A stretch of 31,334 nucleotides of DNA, taken from assembly GCA_049974825.1 (NCBI GenBank), contig JBNGDJ010000016.1, positions 1-31,334 of the forward strand, written 5' to 3'. Position 1 is the stretch's first letter, and the number at the start of each line of letters is the position of its first letter. The position numbers and the translations under genes were made by a program. This stretch comes from JBKHDT01 sp049974825. GTDB lineage: Bacteria; Pseudomonadota; Gammaproteobacteria; Halothiobacillales; Halothiobacillaceae. Of this stretch, positions 1 to 8,623 are shown piece after piece. The notes below the pieces were generated by a model, which was not told where the DNA came from, did no database searches, and worked only from the letters and a program-made list of their open reading frames with translations.

Positions 1-416
1 GGGGCATCCATGCCCCAATCGGGAATCTGAAGCATTCGTGCAGAGATTCCCTAACGATTCCCACGCAGGGCGCATGACGCTAGCAACTGGCTGGTTTCGG
101 AGCAAGCATGGGCTGTGCTAGCCTCTTTTGCCTCACGTTTTCAACAGACTGCTGCCTGACGCCCCTTGGACAGGTCCCGTTCGACAGGACGTTGATCCCT
201 GCGCGAAGATCAGAGAATCCCGGGTTGACGGGAGTGCCGGGGACCTTGCCGCGCTTGAGCGCAAAGCGGCCTCGCGCTACTCTTTCGCGCCGCTCGAGAG
301 CCGGAGCCTGGCCCCGGCAAGCGCGTCCTGGTGCGGGCGGATCAGGCCCGCGCGCAGCCATGTCGCGGAGGGGGCGGCCCCATGACCGATTTTGATTTAC
401 GAGGATAATCTCGAGC
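1..416. other. Non-coding region upstream of gatC
   Basis: This 416-base stretch has short overlapping open frames on both strands, but their products are Arg/Pro/Ala-rich, resemble no family and lack convincing ribosome sites, so I call no gene. It begins with a self-complementary GGGGCAT..ATGCCCC element (1-16), followed by the palindromic repeat at 20-51. No convincing sigma-70 promoter was found. A GAGG at 401-404 lies 12 bases before the gatC start and is the likely, somewhat distant, ribosome site. In many gammaproteobacteria mreB lies divergently upstream of gatCAB; nothing here confirms that. Confidence 0.6.
20..51. repeat. Dispersed palindromic repeat, copy 1
   Basis: The arms GGGAATCT (21-28) and AGATTCCC (44-51) are exact reverse complements. 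Between them GCA-TTCG-TGC forms an inner stem with a TTCG tetraloop. The same layout, with the shared flank AATC before the first arm, occurs at 18041-18074 and, more diverged, at 23957-23982. All three copies are intergenic. It looks like a REP-type element; its function is unknown. Confidence 0.75.
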
Positions 417-710
417 ATGAGTCTGAACGAGTCCGATGTCGACCGAATCGCAAAGCTGGCCCGTCTTGGGATACGTCCCGAGCAGCGCAGCGCCTATGCG
501 CAGGATTTGAGCACCATACTGGACCTGGTTGAGCAGATGAGCCAGGCGGATGTCGCGGGCGTAGAGCCCATGGCCCATCCGCTTGACATGCAGCAGCGGC
601 TTCGGGCCGATGAGGTGACCGAATCCGATCAGCGGGATCGCTTCCAGTCCGTGGCGCCAGCGGTGGAAAACGGCCTTTTCCTGGTCCCGCGCGTGATCGA
701 GCGCGATTGA
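417..710 (+). CDS. gatC: Asp-tRNA(Asn)/Glu-tRNA(Gln) amidotransferase subunit C
   Basis: GatC is the small subunit of the GatCAB complex, which amidates Glu-tRNA(Gln) and/or Asp-tRNA(Asn) in the cytoplasm. The 97-residue protein has the family's usual length. Its N-terminal helix contains the pattern VDRIAKLARLGI, followed by the GV-PM-HP core (residues 46-56) and the typical C-terminal stretch ending in FLVPRVIE. It wraps around GatA and stabilises it against GatB. It is the first gene of the gatC-gatA-gatB set, with 73 bases before gatA. Its presence implies that the organism uses the indirect route for Gln-tRNA and/or Asn-tRNA; which one cannot be told from this window. Confidence 0.96.
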   Translation: MSLNESDVDRIAKLARLGIRPEQRSAYAQDLSTILDLVEQMSQADVAGVEPMAHPLDMQQRLRADEVTESDQRDRFQSVAPAVENGLFLVPRVIERD

Positions 711-783
711 ACCCAATCCGCGCCGGCTGCAGGCCAGCCCGGCGCCGAATCAACATCTTCACGCAACGAGGATTGACGATTCC

Positions 784-2247
784 GTGTCTCATCATGAATC
801 GACGCTGGCGCAGCTTCGCGCCGACCTGGACGCCCGCCGCATTTCGGCCCGGGAGCTCACCGAGCATTTTCTCGGACGGATCGACCGTCTCGACGGTGCG
901 CTGAATACCTTTATCACGCTTTGTCCCGAGCAGGCGCTCGCCCAGGCAGAGGTGGCCGACCAGCGAATCGGGGCGGGGGAAGCCGGACCACTGACGGGCA
1001 TTCCCTTCGCGCACAAGGACATCTTCTGCACCCGCGGGGTCCGGACGACCTGCGCCTCGCGGATGCTGGCCGATTTTGTCGCGCCCTACGATGCGACGGT
1101 CCACCAGCGGCTGGAGGCGGCCGGCGCGGTGCTCCTGGGCAAGACCAACATGGACGAGTTCGCCATGGGCTCTTCCAATGAGAACAGCCATTTCGGCGCA
1201 GTGCGCAACCCCTGGGATCCGTCAGCCGTGCCGGGTGGGTCTTCCGGTGGATCCGCGGCGGCCGTGGCCGCGCGGCTGACTCCGCTGGCCACCGGAACGG
1301 ACACGGGCGGCTCGATTCGCCAGCCGGCAGCATTCTGCGGCATAACCGGCATCAAACCGACCTACGGCCGGGTTTCCCGCTACGGCATGATTGCCTACGC
1401 ATCCAGCCTGGACCAGGGCGGGGCGATGGCAGCTTCAGCCGAGGATTGCTCGGTACTGCTTGCTGCCATGGCCGGCTTCGATCCACGCGATTCAACCAGC
1501 GTCGACCGGCCAGTACCTGACTATCGTGCTGCCCTGGATGGCGGCTTGCGCGGGCTGCGCATTGGCCTGCCCAAACAGTGGTTTTCTGACGAGCTGGAAG
1601 GCGAAATGGCCTCGGTGCTCGAAACGGCAATCGACGCCTATCGCCAACTCGGCGCCGAGGTTCGGGAAGTTGATCTGCCCAACCTGTCGCTGGCGATTCC
1701 GGCCTACTACGTCATTGCCCCGGCAGAGGCTTCCTCCAACCTGTCCCGTTATGATGGCGTGCGGTTTGGACACCGCTGCGAAGCGCCGCGCGACCTGGAA
1801 GACCTGTACACCCGCTCGCGCTCCGAAGGCTTCGGCGAAGAGGTCAAGCGAAGGATTCTGATCGGGACCTACGCGCTGTCGGAAGGCTACTACGACGCTT
1901 ATTACCTCAGGGCCCAGCGCATTCGGCGGCTGATTGCCGATGACTTTGCGCGGGCGCTGGCCGACTGCGACGTGCTCATGGGGCCGGTGACGCCGACGGC
2001 CGCCTTCGACCTGGGCAGCAAGGTCGACGATCCGGTCCAGATGTATCTCGAGGACGTCTACACGCTGGGCGTGAACCTGGCTGGCCTGCCTGCGCTTTCA
2101 CTGCCCGTCGGTCAGATTGGTGGTCGACCCGTGGGCCTGCAGGTAGTCGGAAGGCACTTCGATGAAGCCCGTCTGCTCAATGTGGCGCATGGCTATCAGC
2201 GAGAGACCGACTGGCACCGCCGGCTTCCTCCGGGCGCCGAAGCTTGA
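784..2247 (+). CDS. gatA: Asp-tRNA(Asn)/Glu-tRNA(Gln) amidotransferase subunit A
   Basis: GatA is the glutaminase subunit: it hydrolyses glutamine and supplies ammonia through a tunnel to GatB. The 487-residue protein is an amidase-signature enzyme of normal length. The Ser-cisSer-Lys triad is visible as K78 (AHKD), S153 (in the GGSSGGSAAA signature) and S177 (in GTDTGGSIR). The start is GTG at 784, with GAGGA at 768-772 as the ribosome site 11 bases upstream; the following SHHESTLAQLR matches the usual N-terminus. It lies between gatC and gatB and shows no damage. Confidence 0.97.
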   Translation: MSHHESTLAQLRADLDARRISARELTEHFLGRIDRLDGALNTFITLCPEQALAQAEVADQRIGAGEAGPLTGIPFAHKDIFCTRGVRTTCASRMLADFVAPYDATVHQRLEAAGAVLLGKTNMDEFAMGSSNENSHFGAVRNPWDPSAVPGGSSGGSAAAVAARLTPLATGTDTGGSIRQPAAFCGITGIKPTYGRVSRYGMIAYASSLDQGGAMAASAEDCSVLLAAMAGFDPRDSTSVDRPVPDYRAALDGGLRGLRIGLPKQWFSDELEGEMASVLETAIDAYRQLGAEVREVDLPNLSLAIPAYYVIAPAEASSNLSRYDGVRFGHRCEAPRDLEDLYTRSRSEGFGEEVKRRILIGTYALSEGYYDAYYLRAQRIRRLIADDFARALADCDVLMGPVTPTAAFDLGSKVDDPVQMYLEDVYTLGVNLAGLPALSLPVGQIGGRPVGLQVVGRHFDEARLLNVAHGYQRETDWHRRLPPGAEA

Positions 2248-2321
2248 TGCGTGGCGGGACGTGCCGGTGAACTCCGGCAGCAAGTCCTGCACCGAAGTAG
2301 AACCAGACAGGATAGATTCAG

Positions 2322-3767
2322 ATGCAATGGGAAGTCGTGATCGGGCTCGAGATCCATGCCCAGCTGGCCACGCGCTCGAAGATCTTTTCCGGCGCCTCCA
2401 CAGCCTTCGGCGCCGAACCGAACGCCCAGGCCTGTGCCGTTGACCTCGGTCTGCCCGGCGTTCTGCCGGTGTTGAACGCCGAAGCCGTGCGCATGGCGGC
2501 CCGGTTCGGCCTGGCCATTGGTGCGCAGGTGGCCGAGCGCAGCGTCTTTGCCCGCAAGAACTACTTCTACCCGGACCTGCCAAAGGGCTACCAGATCAGT
2601 CAGTTTGAACTGCCCATCGTTCATGACGGTCGGGTGCTCATCAAGCCTGAAGGCGATGAAGAGCCCAGGGAAATCGGCGTGACACGCGCCCACCTTGAGG
2701 AAGATGCCGGCAAGAGTCTGCACGAAGATTTTCACGGCATGACGGGTATTGACTTGAACCGGGCCGGAACGCCGCTGCTCGAAATCGTCTCCGAACCCGA
2801 CCTGCGCTCGGCGCGCGAGGCAGTGGAGTACGCGAAGAAGATCCATGCCATCGTGCGTTACCTCGAGATCTGCGATGGCAACATGCAGGAAGGCTCGTTC
2901 CGCATGGATGCCAACGTGTCAATCCGGCCCCGTGGCCAGGAAGCCTTCGGGACTCGAACCGAGATCAAGAACGTCAACTCCTTCCGTTTTCTGGAAAAGG
3001 CCATCCTCTTCGAGGTCGAGCGCCAGGTTGACGTAATCGAAGGTGGCGGAAAGGTCGTGCAGGAAACCCGGCTCTACGACCCGGACCGCGATGAAACCCG
3101 CTCGATGCGCACCAAGGAAGAGGCGAATGACTACCGGTACTTCCCGGACCCGGATCTGCTGCCGGTGGTGATTGAACCGGCGTTCCTGGACGAGGTGCGC
3201 GCTTCGCTGCCTGAGCTGCCGGAGGCCAAGGCCGAACGTTACCAGGAAGAATTCGGGCTTTCGACCTACGATGCCGGGGTGCTCACGTCCACCCGCGAAA
3301 TGGCCGGTTACTTCGAGGCCGTGGTTGCCCGGGCCGGGGCGGCCCAGGCCAAGCTGTGTGCCAACTGGGTGATGGGTGATCTGATGGGTCGCCTGAACCG
3401 TGAGGAGACCGGTATCGAGGACAGCCCCGTCTCGCCCGAACGGCTGGCGGGTCTGGTGACGCGCATCGCCGACAACACGCTTTCCAACAAGCTGGGCAAG
3501 GAAGTCTTCGACGCCATGTTCCAGGGCGAGGGCGATGCCGATTCCATTATCGACAAGCGCGGGCTTCGCCAGATTACCGACACCGGGGCGATCGAGGCCA
3601 TGATCGACGAAGTGATCGCGGCCAACCCCGACCAGGTGGCCCAGTACCGCGGCGGCAAGGACAAGCTCTTCGGGTTCTTTGTCGGGCAGGTCATGAAAGC
3701 CGCTCGGGGCAAGGCCAATCCCGCGCAGGTCAACGAGCTGCTCAAGAAGAAGCTGGCAGGGGAATGA
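2322..3767 (+). CDS. gatB: Asp-tRNA(Asn)/Glu-tRNA(Gln) amidotransferase subunit B
   Basis: GatB is the kinase/transamidase subunit that activates the misacylated aminoacyl-tRNA with ATP and transfers ammonia to it. The 481-residue product has family length. It opens with the signature WEVVIGLEIHAQL, continues with KNYFYPDLPKGYQISQ and EGSFRMDANVSIRP in the catalytic cradle, and ends with the helical GatB/YqeY-type tRNA-binding tail (about residues 330-481, ending PAQVNELLKKKL). AGGA at 2309-2312 lies nine bases before the ATG. The final codons overlap the hslO start (ATGA at 3764-3767), so the two are probably translationally coupled. Confidence 0.97.
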   Translation: MQWEVVIGLEIHAQLATRSKIFSGASTAFGAEPNAQACAVDLGLPGVLPVLNAEAVRMAARFGLAIGAQVAERSVFARKNYFYPDLPKGYQISQFELPIVHDGRVLIKPEGDEEPREIGVTRAHLEEDAGKSLHEDFHGMTGIDLNRAGTPLLEIVSEPDLRSAREAVEYAKKIHAIVRYLEICDGNMQEGSFRMDANVSIRPRGQEAFGTRTEIKNVNSFRFLEKAILFEVERQVDVIEGGGKVVQETRLYDPDRDETRSMRTKEEANDYRYFPDPDLLPVVIEPAFLDEVRASLPELPEAKAERYQEEFGLSTYDAGVLTSTREMAGYFEAVVARAGAAQAKLCANWVMGDLMGRLNREETGIEDSPVSPERLAGLVTRIADNTLSNKLGKEVFDAMFQGEGDADSIIDKRGLRQITDTGAIEAMIDEVIAANPDQVAQYRGGKDKLFGFFVGQVMKAARGKANPAQVNELLKKKLAGE

Positions 3768-4699
3768 CTGTGACCGACCCATCCCCGCCATCAGTCAGTG
3801 AAGAGACCGACCGGCTGCTTCGGTTTGCCGTCGCGCCCGGCCACGTGCGCGGCGTGGCGGTGTCGCTGGACGAAGGCTGGCGCACGGTGATTGAACAGGC
3901 ACGCTATCCGGAGCCCGTGGCCCGGCTGCTGGGCGAGGCGTTGGCGGCTGCCACCATGATGGTGGCCACGCTAAAGTTCGAAGGCCGGCTGGTGCTGCAG
4001 CTGCGCGGAGACGGGCCGTTGAACATGATGGTGGTGCAAGTGCGCAGTGATCGCAGCTACCGGGCGCTGGCCCGCTGGAGCGGCAATCCCGCGGGCGCCA
4101 CGCTTCAGGAACTGACCGGGCATGGACAGCTGGTTCTGACCATCGAGCCCGAGCGGGGCGAGCGTTACCAGTCCATGGTGCCGCTGGTCGGCAATTCCCT
4201 CTCGGATGCGCTCGCGGTTTATTTCGAGCAGTCCGAGCAGCTGCCCACACATTTCGTTCTTGCGGCGGATGAGCGGCGGGCCACTGGCCTGATGGTCCAG
4301 CGGATGCCAGGCGAGGGCGGCCGGACTGGCGATGGGGAGCCTGCCGAGGACTGGGGGCGCGTCGAGGCCTTGGTTGGCACGCTGTCCGCCGAGGAACTGC
4401 TGGAGCATCCGGTGCGGACAGTTCTGTATCGCCTGTTCCATGAGGAACGGGTGGAGGCACTGGAGCAGTCGCCGCTGCAATTTGTCTGCGGCTGCTCGCG
4501 GCAGCGGGTCGGGGAGATGATCGCAAGCCTGGGGGCCGAAGAGGCACAGGCCGCGCTGGAAGACCCCGAGGCCGAGGAAGTGCTGCGGGTCGACTGCGAT
4601 TTTTGTGGCCAGCGTTACGAGTTTGACGCGGTGGACGTGGCCGAGCTGTTTGCGACGGATGGGCTTTCACAGGGAACCGGCTCGGGGCGGACGCAGTGA
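3764..4699 (+). CDS. hslO: Redox-regulated chaperone Hsp33
   Basis: Hsp33 is a cytoplasmic holdase activated by oxidation: a zinc-bound cysteine cluster forms disulfides and unfolds, exposing a binding surface. The 311-residue protein has the N-terminal Hsp33 fold, including RGDGPLNMMVVQ (81-92), and all four zinc cysteines: C242-x-C244 and C278-x2-C281, the canonical CxC/CxxC arrangement. The ATG overlaps the gatB stop, and its own stop overlaps the GTG start of the next gene (GTGA at 4696-4699). Linkage of Hsp33 to gatCAB is not something I recall as common; coupling to translation and sugar-metabolism genes suggests shared expression rather than a shared pathway. Confidence 0.96.
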   Translation: MTVTDPSPPSVSEETDRLLRFAVAPGHVRGVAVSLDEGWRTVIEQARYPEPVARLLGEALAAATMMVATLKFEGRLVLQLRGDGPLNMMVVQVRSDRSYRALARWSGNPAGATLQELTGHGQLVLTIEPERGERYQSMVPLVGNSLSDALAVYFEQSEQLPTHFVLAADERRATGLMVQRMPGEGGRTGDGEPAEDWGRVEALVGTLSAEELLEHPVRTVLYRLFHEERVEALEQSPLQFVCGCSRQRVGEMIASLGAEEAQAALEDPEAEEVLRVDCDFCGQRYEFDAVDVAELFATDGLSQGTGSGRTQ

Positions 4700-7600
4700 C
4701 CGACAAGTCTCGTGCCGTGAACGAAACGGGAGAAACGCCGTTGAACGACCACCGGGAATACCTTCGGGGCCGGTACCAGCTGGACCGGTTGCAGAGACTG
4801 GAAATCCTCGAGGAGCGGTTCGAGGAGGTCTCCCGCGTCATCCTGGCACGGCAGCATCCCGTTACCGGGCTTCTCCCGGCGAGCACGGCAGTCAATGCGC
4901 ACGGTGACTACACCGATGCCTGGGTGCGTGACAACGTCTACAGCGTGCTCGCCGTCTGGGGGCTCGGGCTGGCCTACCGCCAGGTCGATACCGGCACCGC
5001 CCGGGTGCACGAGCTTGAGCAAAGCGTGGTCAAGCTCATGCGCGGACTGATGTTCTGCATGATGCGTCAGGCCCGCAAGGTCGAGCGGTTCAAGCACAGC
5101 ACCAATCCCATCGACGCCCTTCATGCCAAGTTTGATACGGCCACCGGGCAGGAGGTGGTCGGTGACGAAGACTGGGGGCACTTGCAGCTGGACGCGACCT
5201 CGCTGTTCCTGCTGATGCTGGCCCAGATGACCGCCTCCGGCCTGAAAATCGTTTTCAACCGTGACGAGGCCGACTTCATCCAGAACCTCGTCTGGTACAT
5301 CTCCCGCGCCTACTGTACGCCTGACTACGGCATTTGGGAGCGCGGCAACAAGATCAATCATGGCCTGCGCGAGCTCAACGCCAGCTCTATCGGCATGGCG
5401 CTGGCCGCGCTGGAGGCGATGGACGATTTTGACGTCTATGGTGGCGCCGGCGACGAGACTTCCCGAATCCGCGTGCTGGCCGACGACATCGCCCGCACGG
5501 AAATGACGCTCAAATCCATTCTGCCGCGGGAGTCCGGCTCCAAGGAAGTGGACGCGGCCCTGCTGTCGGTCGTGGGTTATCCGGCCTTTGGGATCCGCAA
5601 CCCGGAGCGGATCGACGAGGTCGAGCGCAATATCGTCGACAAGCTCGAAGGGCGTTACGGATGCAAGCGTTTTCTACGTGACGGTCACCAGACCGTGCTT
5701 GAGGACCCCTCCAAGCTGCACTACGAACCCGAGGAACTGGAGCGGTTCGAGCATATCGAGTCGGAATGGCCGCTGTTCTTTACCTATCTGCTGCTCAACC
5801 GGCTCTTTTCCGGGGACGAAGCAGGGGCCATCGAATACCGCGAAAAGCTCGAACTGCTGTTTGTGCACCGGGACGGGCTCAGACTGTTGCCCGAGTTGTA
5901 CTACGTGCCCGAGTCGGCGGTTGAAAAGGAAAAGGCTGCGCCAGGCAGTTGCGAGCGCGTGCCCAACGAGAACCAGCCCCTGGTCTGGGCCCAGAGCCTG
6001 TTTACTCTTGGGGCGCTCATCCAGGACGGCATGCTTGACCCGGAGGATCTGGACCCCCTGGCCCGACATCGGGCGATTGGCCGTCGAGTCGAGCGACCGC
6101 TGATGGTTGCCGTTCTCGCTGAGAGTCGCTCAGTGCAAGGGCGCCTGGAGGATGCGGGAATCCGCGTCGAAACGCTGGACGAGATACAGCCTATCGAGGT
6201 GCATCCCTCCTCGGCGCTGGTCGAGACCCTGGCGCAACTGGGCGACAATCCCCGACTGGGCCTGAACGGCCGCCCGCGTCGGCGGGTTCGGGGGCTTACC
6301 ACCGCGCGTGTCTACGAGTACGAGGGGCGGACCCTGCTTTTCCGGCCCCAGCTGACCGACACGGACGATTTTTATCTCTCCCAGGACACGGAATTTCTGA
6401 TCACCCAGCTGCGCTCGAAATTCCGATATATCCACCGCTACTGGCGTCGTCCGGGACGCCCGCTGCTGACACTGGTGGTGACCGAACGCATGCTGCGTGA
6501 GCCCTGCAGGCGGGCGCTGATCAGTTTCCTGCGCGACGAGGTGCTTGCCGGGGAATCGGGCGGCACGCCGCTGCAGCATGACCGACTCAGCCTGCTGGTC
6601 AGCCAGGCCAATATCCAGAAGCTTTCCGTGCCGCTGGTTGTCCGGCCTTCGCTGGCCAGCTTTGTCGATCTCAGTCACCTGGATCGGGTCGATATCTGCA
6701 GTACGCGCCCCCTGACCCTGCCGGAGCTTAACGAGATCGAAGGCCGGGACAACGAGGCCCTGCTGGAAGAACTCGACGAAACCCGCAATCTCTATCGCCG
6801 ACTGGAAATCCTCTCGCAACTGGTCCAGCGGCTGGGTCTGGAGCACGAGTTCGAGCCGGCCGAGGAAGGCCGTCCTCGGCGCACGCTCAAGGGCTGCCTG
6901 ACCCGCGTGTTCCTGATGGCCCAACGTGACCAGATCTGGGGCATCATGCGTCGGGCCGCTGACCTGCTGGGCAAGGTGGATGCCCACCTTGAGATTTCCC
7001 TAATGGACTTGATCATCCGGCAGAAGCGTCTGGCCGTGGGTCGTTCCTACAGCGGCCGGGCGGTGATTACCGAACCGCTGTCCAACGTGGAGATCGTCGA
7101 GCGTATTCGTGAATTCTGCGGACAGGACGAACGCGAGCGGATCTTCAACCAGGAACTGATCGTGCATCTGGGCTCCTTGATGCGGGCTGATCCCAACCTG
7201 TTTCGGGACATTATCACCCTGCGCGTGGGGCCGCTGCTGCAGACGCTGATTGCCATGATGGCCCGGGAGCGGCGCTGCAGTCCCTCCGAGGCTTTCGATC
7301 TGTTGATTGACCAGCCCCCGCACGAGATCAGCGAGCGCCTGTATGCAGCCCTCAGCACAGGAAGTGAAGAGGGCAGACGGGTGGCAGTTGAAGCGCTGCA
7401 CCTGGCCGAGCGGCCGGCCATGTTTGACACGGTGCATTTTTCCGCTGGCAGCGACCCGCAGCTCGACATGGCCCAGACCGGGGACTGGCTCGCCTGGCGC
7501 ATGCGCGAGGGGGCGGTCGGCCGTCTGTCCGAATCATTCTATGCGGACGTCTGGTCACTGCTGCGACACTGTCCGGCACTGGTAATCGGAGACCGCTACA

Positions 7601-8013
7601 ACCGCAAGAATGTGCTGGAAAGCCAGCTGTACCTTGCCCAGAGCACCGCCGGGGAAATGAACTTCGCCCTGGAGGTTGAGCACCGACTCAATCGCATCGT
7701 GGCACCGGAGTACCGGCAGCTGGTCATCGAGTGTCTTGGTGCGCTGTTCCGGCTGTTCCAGACCAACCCCGATCTGAAGTTCGGTGACCCGCTGGTTCTG
7801 GACGTGATCATCGGCCATGCCGTGCGCCTGGGCTGGCTGGAGCGGCAGGGCGATCCGGCCAAGTACAACGAGCAGCGGGACATGGCCTGGAGTGCCTTTT
7901 ATCAGCTCCCGCCCCACGTGGCCGGCCAGTGCTTCGTGGCCGCCATCGAGTACCTGCTGGACCAGGGTGAGGGCGAGGAAATCAGCCTCAGCGAACTGGA
8001 GGAAGACCAATGA
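4696..8013 (+). CDS. GH15-like protein, full-length homologue of phosphorylase kinase regulatory subunit alpha/beta
   Basis: This 1105-residue cytoplasmic protein (no signal peptide or membrane segment seen) resembles the regulatory alpha/beta subunits of animal phosphorylase b kinase along its length. Close to recalled PhK sequences are WVRDNVYSVLAVWGLG (76-91), VVGDEDWGHLQLDATS (154-169), GIWERG (212-217), LNASSIGMALAALEAM (227-242), SKEVDAALLSVV (282-293), GRYGCKRFLRDG (319-330) and a C-terminal LNR..PEYRQLVIE segment. The first ~440 residues form the glucoamylase-like (alpha/alpha)6 GH15 domain. E215 in WERG sits where GH15 has its general acid, and E420 is a candidate general base. It overlaps hslO (GTGA) and glucokinase (ATGA). 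I infer an alpha-glucan or oligosaccharide-acting or -sensing role; the kinase gamma subunit is not in this window. The start is GTG at 4696; in-frame GTG (residue 8) and TTG (residue 16) codons are alternatives. Confidence 0.88.
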   Translation: MTDKSRAVNETGETPLNDHREYLRGRYQLDRLQRLEILEERFEEVSRVILARQHPVTGLLPASTAVNAHGDYTDAWVRDNVYSVLAVWGLGLAYRQVDTGTARVHELEQSVVKLMRGLMFCMMRQARKVERFKHSTNPIDALHAKFDTATGQEVVGDEDWGHLQLDATSLFLLMLAQMTASGLKIVFNRDEADFIQNLVWYISRAYCTPDYGIWERGNKINHGLRELNASSIGMALAALEAMDDFDVYGGAGDETSRIRVLADDIARTEMTLKSILPRESGSKEVDAALLSVVGYPAFGIRNPERIDEVERNIVDKLEGRYGCKRFLRDGHQTVLEDPSKLHYEPEELERFEHIESEWPLFFTYLLLNRLFSGDEAGAIEYREKLELLFVHRDGLRLLPELYYVPESAVEKEKAAPGSCERVPNENQPLVWAQSLFTLGALIQDGMLDPEDLDPLARHRAIGRRVERPLMVAVLAESRSVQGRLEDAGIRVETLDEIQPIEVHPSSALVETLAQLGDNPRLGLNGRPRRRVRGLTTARVYEYEGRTLLFRPQLTDTDDFYLSQDTEFLITQLRSKFRYIHRYWRRPGRPLLTLVVTERMLREPCRRALISFLRDEVLAGESGGTPLQHDRLSLLVSQANIQKLSVPLVVRPSLASFVDLSHLDRVDICSTRPLTLPELNEIEGRDNEALLEELDETRNLYRRLEILSQLVQRLGLEHEFEPAEEGRPRRTLKGCLTRVFLMAQRDQIWGIMRRAADLLGKVDAHLEISLMDLIIRQKRLAVGRSYSGRAVITEPLSNVEIVERIREFCGQDERERIFNQELIVHLGSLMRADPNLFRDIITLRVGPLLQTLIAMMARERRCSPSEAFDLLIDQPPHEISERLYAALSTGSEEGRRVAVEALHLAERPAMFDTVHFSAGSDPQLDMAQTGDWLAWRMREGAVGRLSESFYADVWSLLRHCPALVIGDRYNRKNVLESQLYLAQSTAGEMNFALEVEHRLNRIVAPEYRQLVIECLGALFRLFQTNPDLKFGDPLVLDVIIGHAVRLGWLERQGDPAKYNEQRDMAWSAFYQLPPHVAGQCFVAAIEYLLDQGEGEEISLSELEEDQ

Positions 8014-8623
8014 TCCTGGCCGGGGATATCGGAGGGACCAAAACGCTGCTGGCGCTTTTTCGCGTGGTTGGCAACGAGCTTGAAGCTGTGCGAAGCCGCC
8101 AGTTTGTCAGCGCCGAACATGCCGATCTCGAATCAATCTTGGACAATTTCCTGCAGCCCGGCGAGACAGTCCAGGCCGCGGGGTTTGGCGTGGCCGGGCC
8201 GGTGGTCGACGGCGTCTGTCGGACCACGAACCTGCCCTGGCTGATCGAGCGNNNNNNNNNNNNNNNNNNNNNNNNNNNNNNNNNNNNNNNNNNNNNNNNN
8301 NNNNNNNNNNNNNNNNNNNNNNNNNNNNNNNNNNNNNNNNNNNNNNNNNNNGAATCTACGGGGCCGAGGCCGGCAATCTGGCGCTCAAGTCACTGAGCGT
8401 TGGCGGCGTGTACGTCGGTGGCGCGATTGCCGGGCATATCCTGCCGGTATTGCGCGACGGCACGTTCATGAACGGTTTTCTCGACAAGGGGCGCTTCTCC
8501 TCGCTTCTGTCCCGCATGCCCGTTCGGGTGGCGACCAATCCGCGGGTGCCGCTGCTTGGTGCCGCCTGGGCGGGTCGGGAGCAGATCGAAGCAGGGGACG
8601 AGACGCCCGGGAGTTCAAGATGA
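8010..8623 (+). CDS. glk: Glucokinase (Glk family), interrupted by assembly gap
   Basis: Glucokinase phosphorylates glucose to glucose-6-phosphate with ATP. The N-terminal part shows the phosphate loop DIGGTKTLLALF (residues 6-17) and GFGVAGPVVDG, with TTNLPW just before the gap. The C-terminal part shows YGAEAGNLALK and GGVYVGGAIAGHILP, typical of the PF02685-type family rather than ROK kinases. About 80 codons precede the gap and 89 follow it. Family members are about 320-340 residues, so some 150 residues are missing, and the frames do not match across the 100 Ns. I treat this as an intact gene with unsequenced DNA, not a pseudogene. The ATG overlaps the upstream stop (ATGA), and the stop overlaps the thiE ATG at 8620. 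Confidence 0.93.
8252..8351. other. Assembly gap (100 N) inside glucokinase
   Basis: Exactly 100 Ns. The reading frame before it (codons from 8010) and after it (codons from 8354) disagree if the gap is taken as 100 bases. A length of 2 modulo 3 would restore the frame, and family length predicts roughly 450-500 missing bases, so the size shown is a placeholder. Confidence 0.98.

Noticed and set aside
108..418. Three small overlapping frames upstream of gatC
   Set aside because: The products are low-complexity Arg/Pro-rich, lie on both strands, have no convincing ribosome sites and resemble no family.
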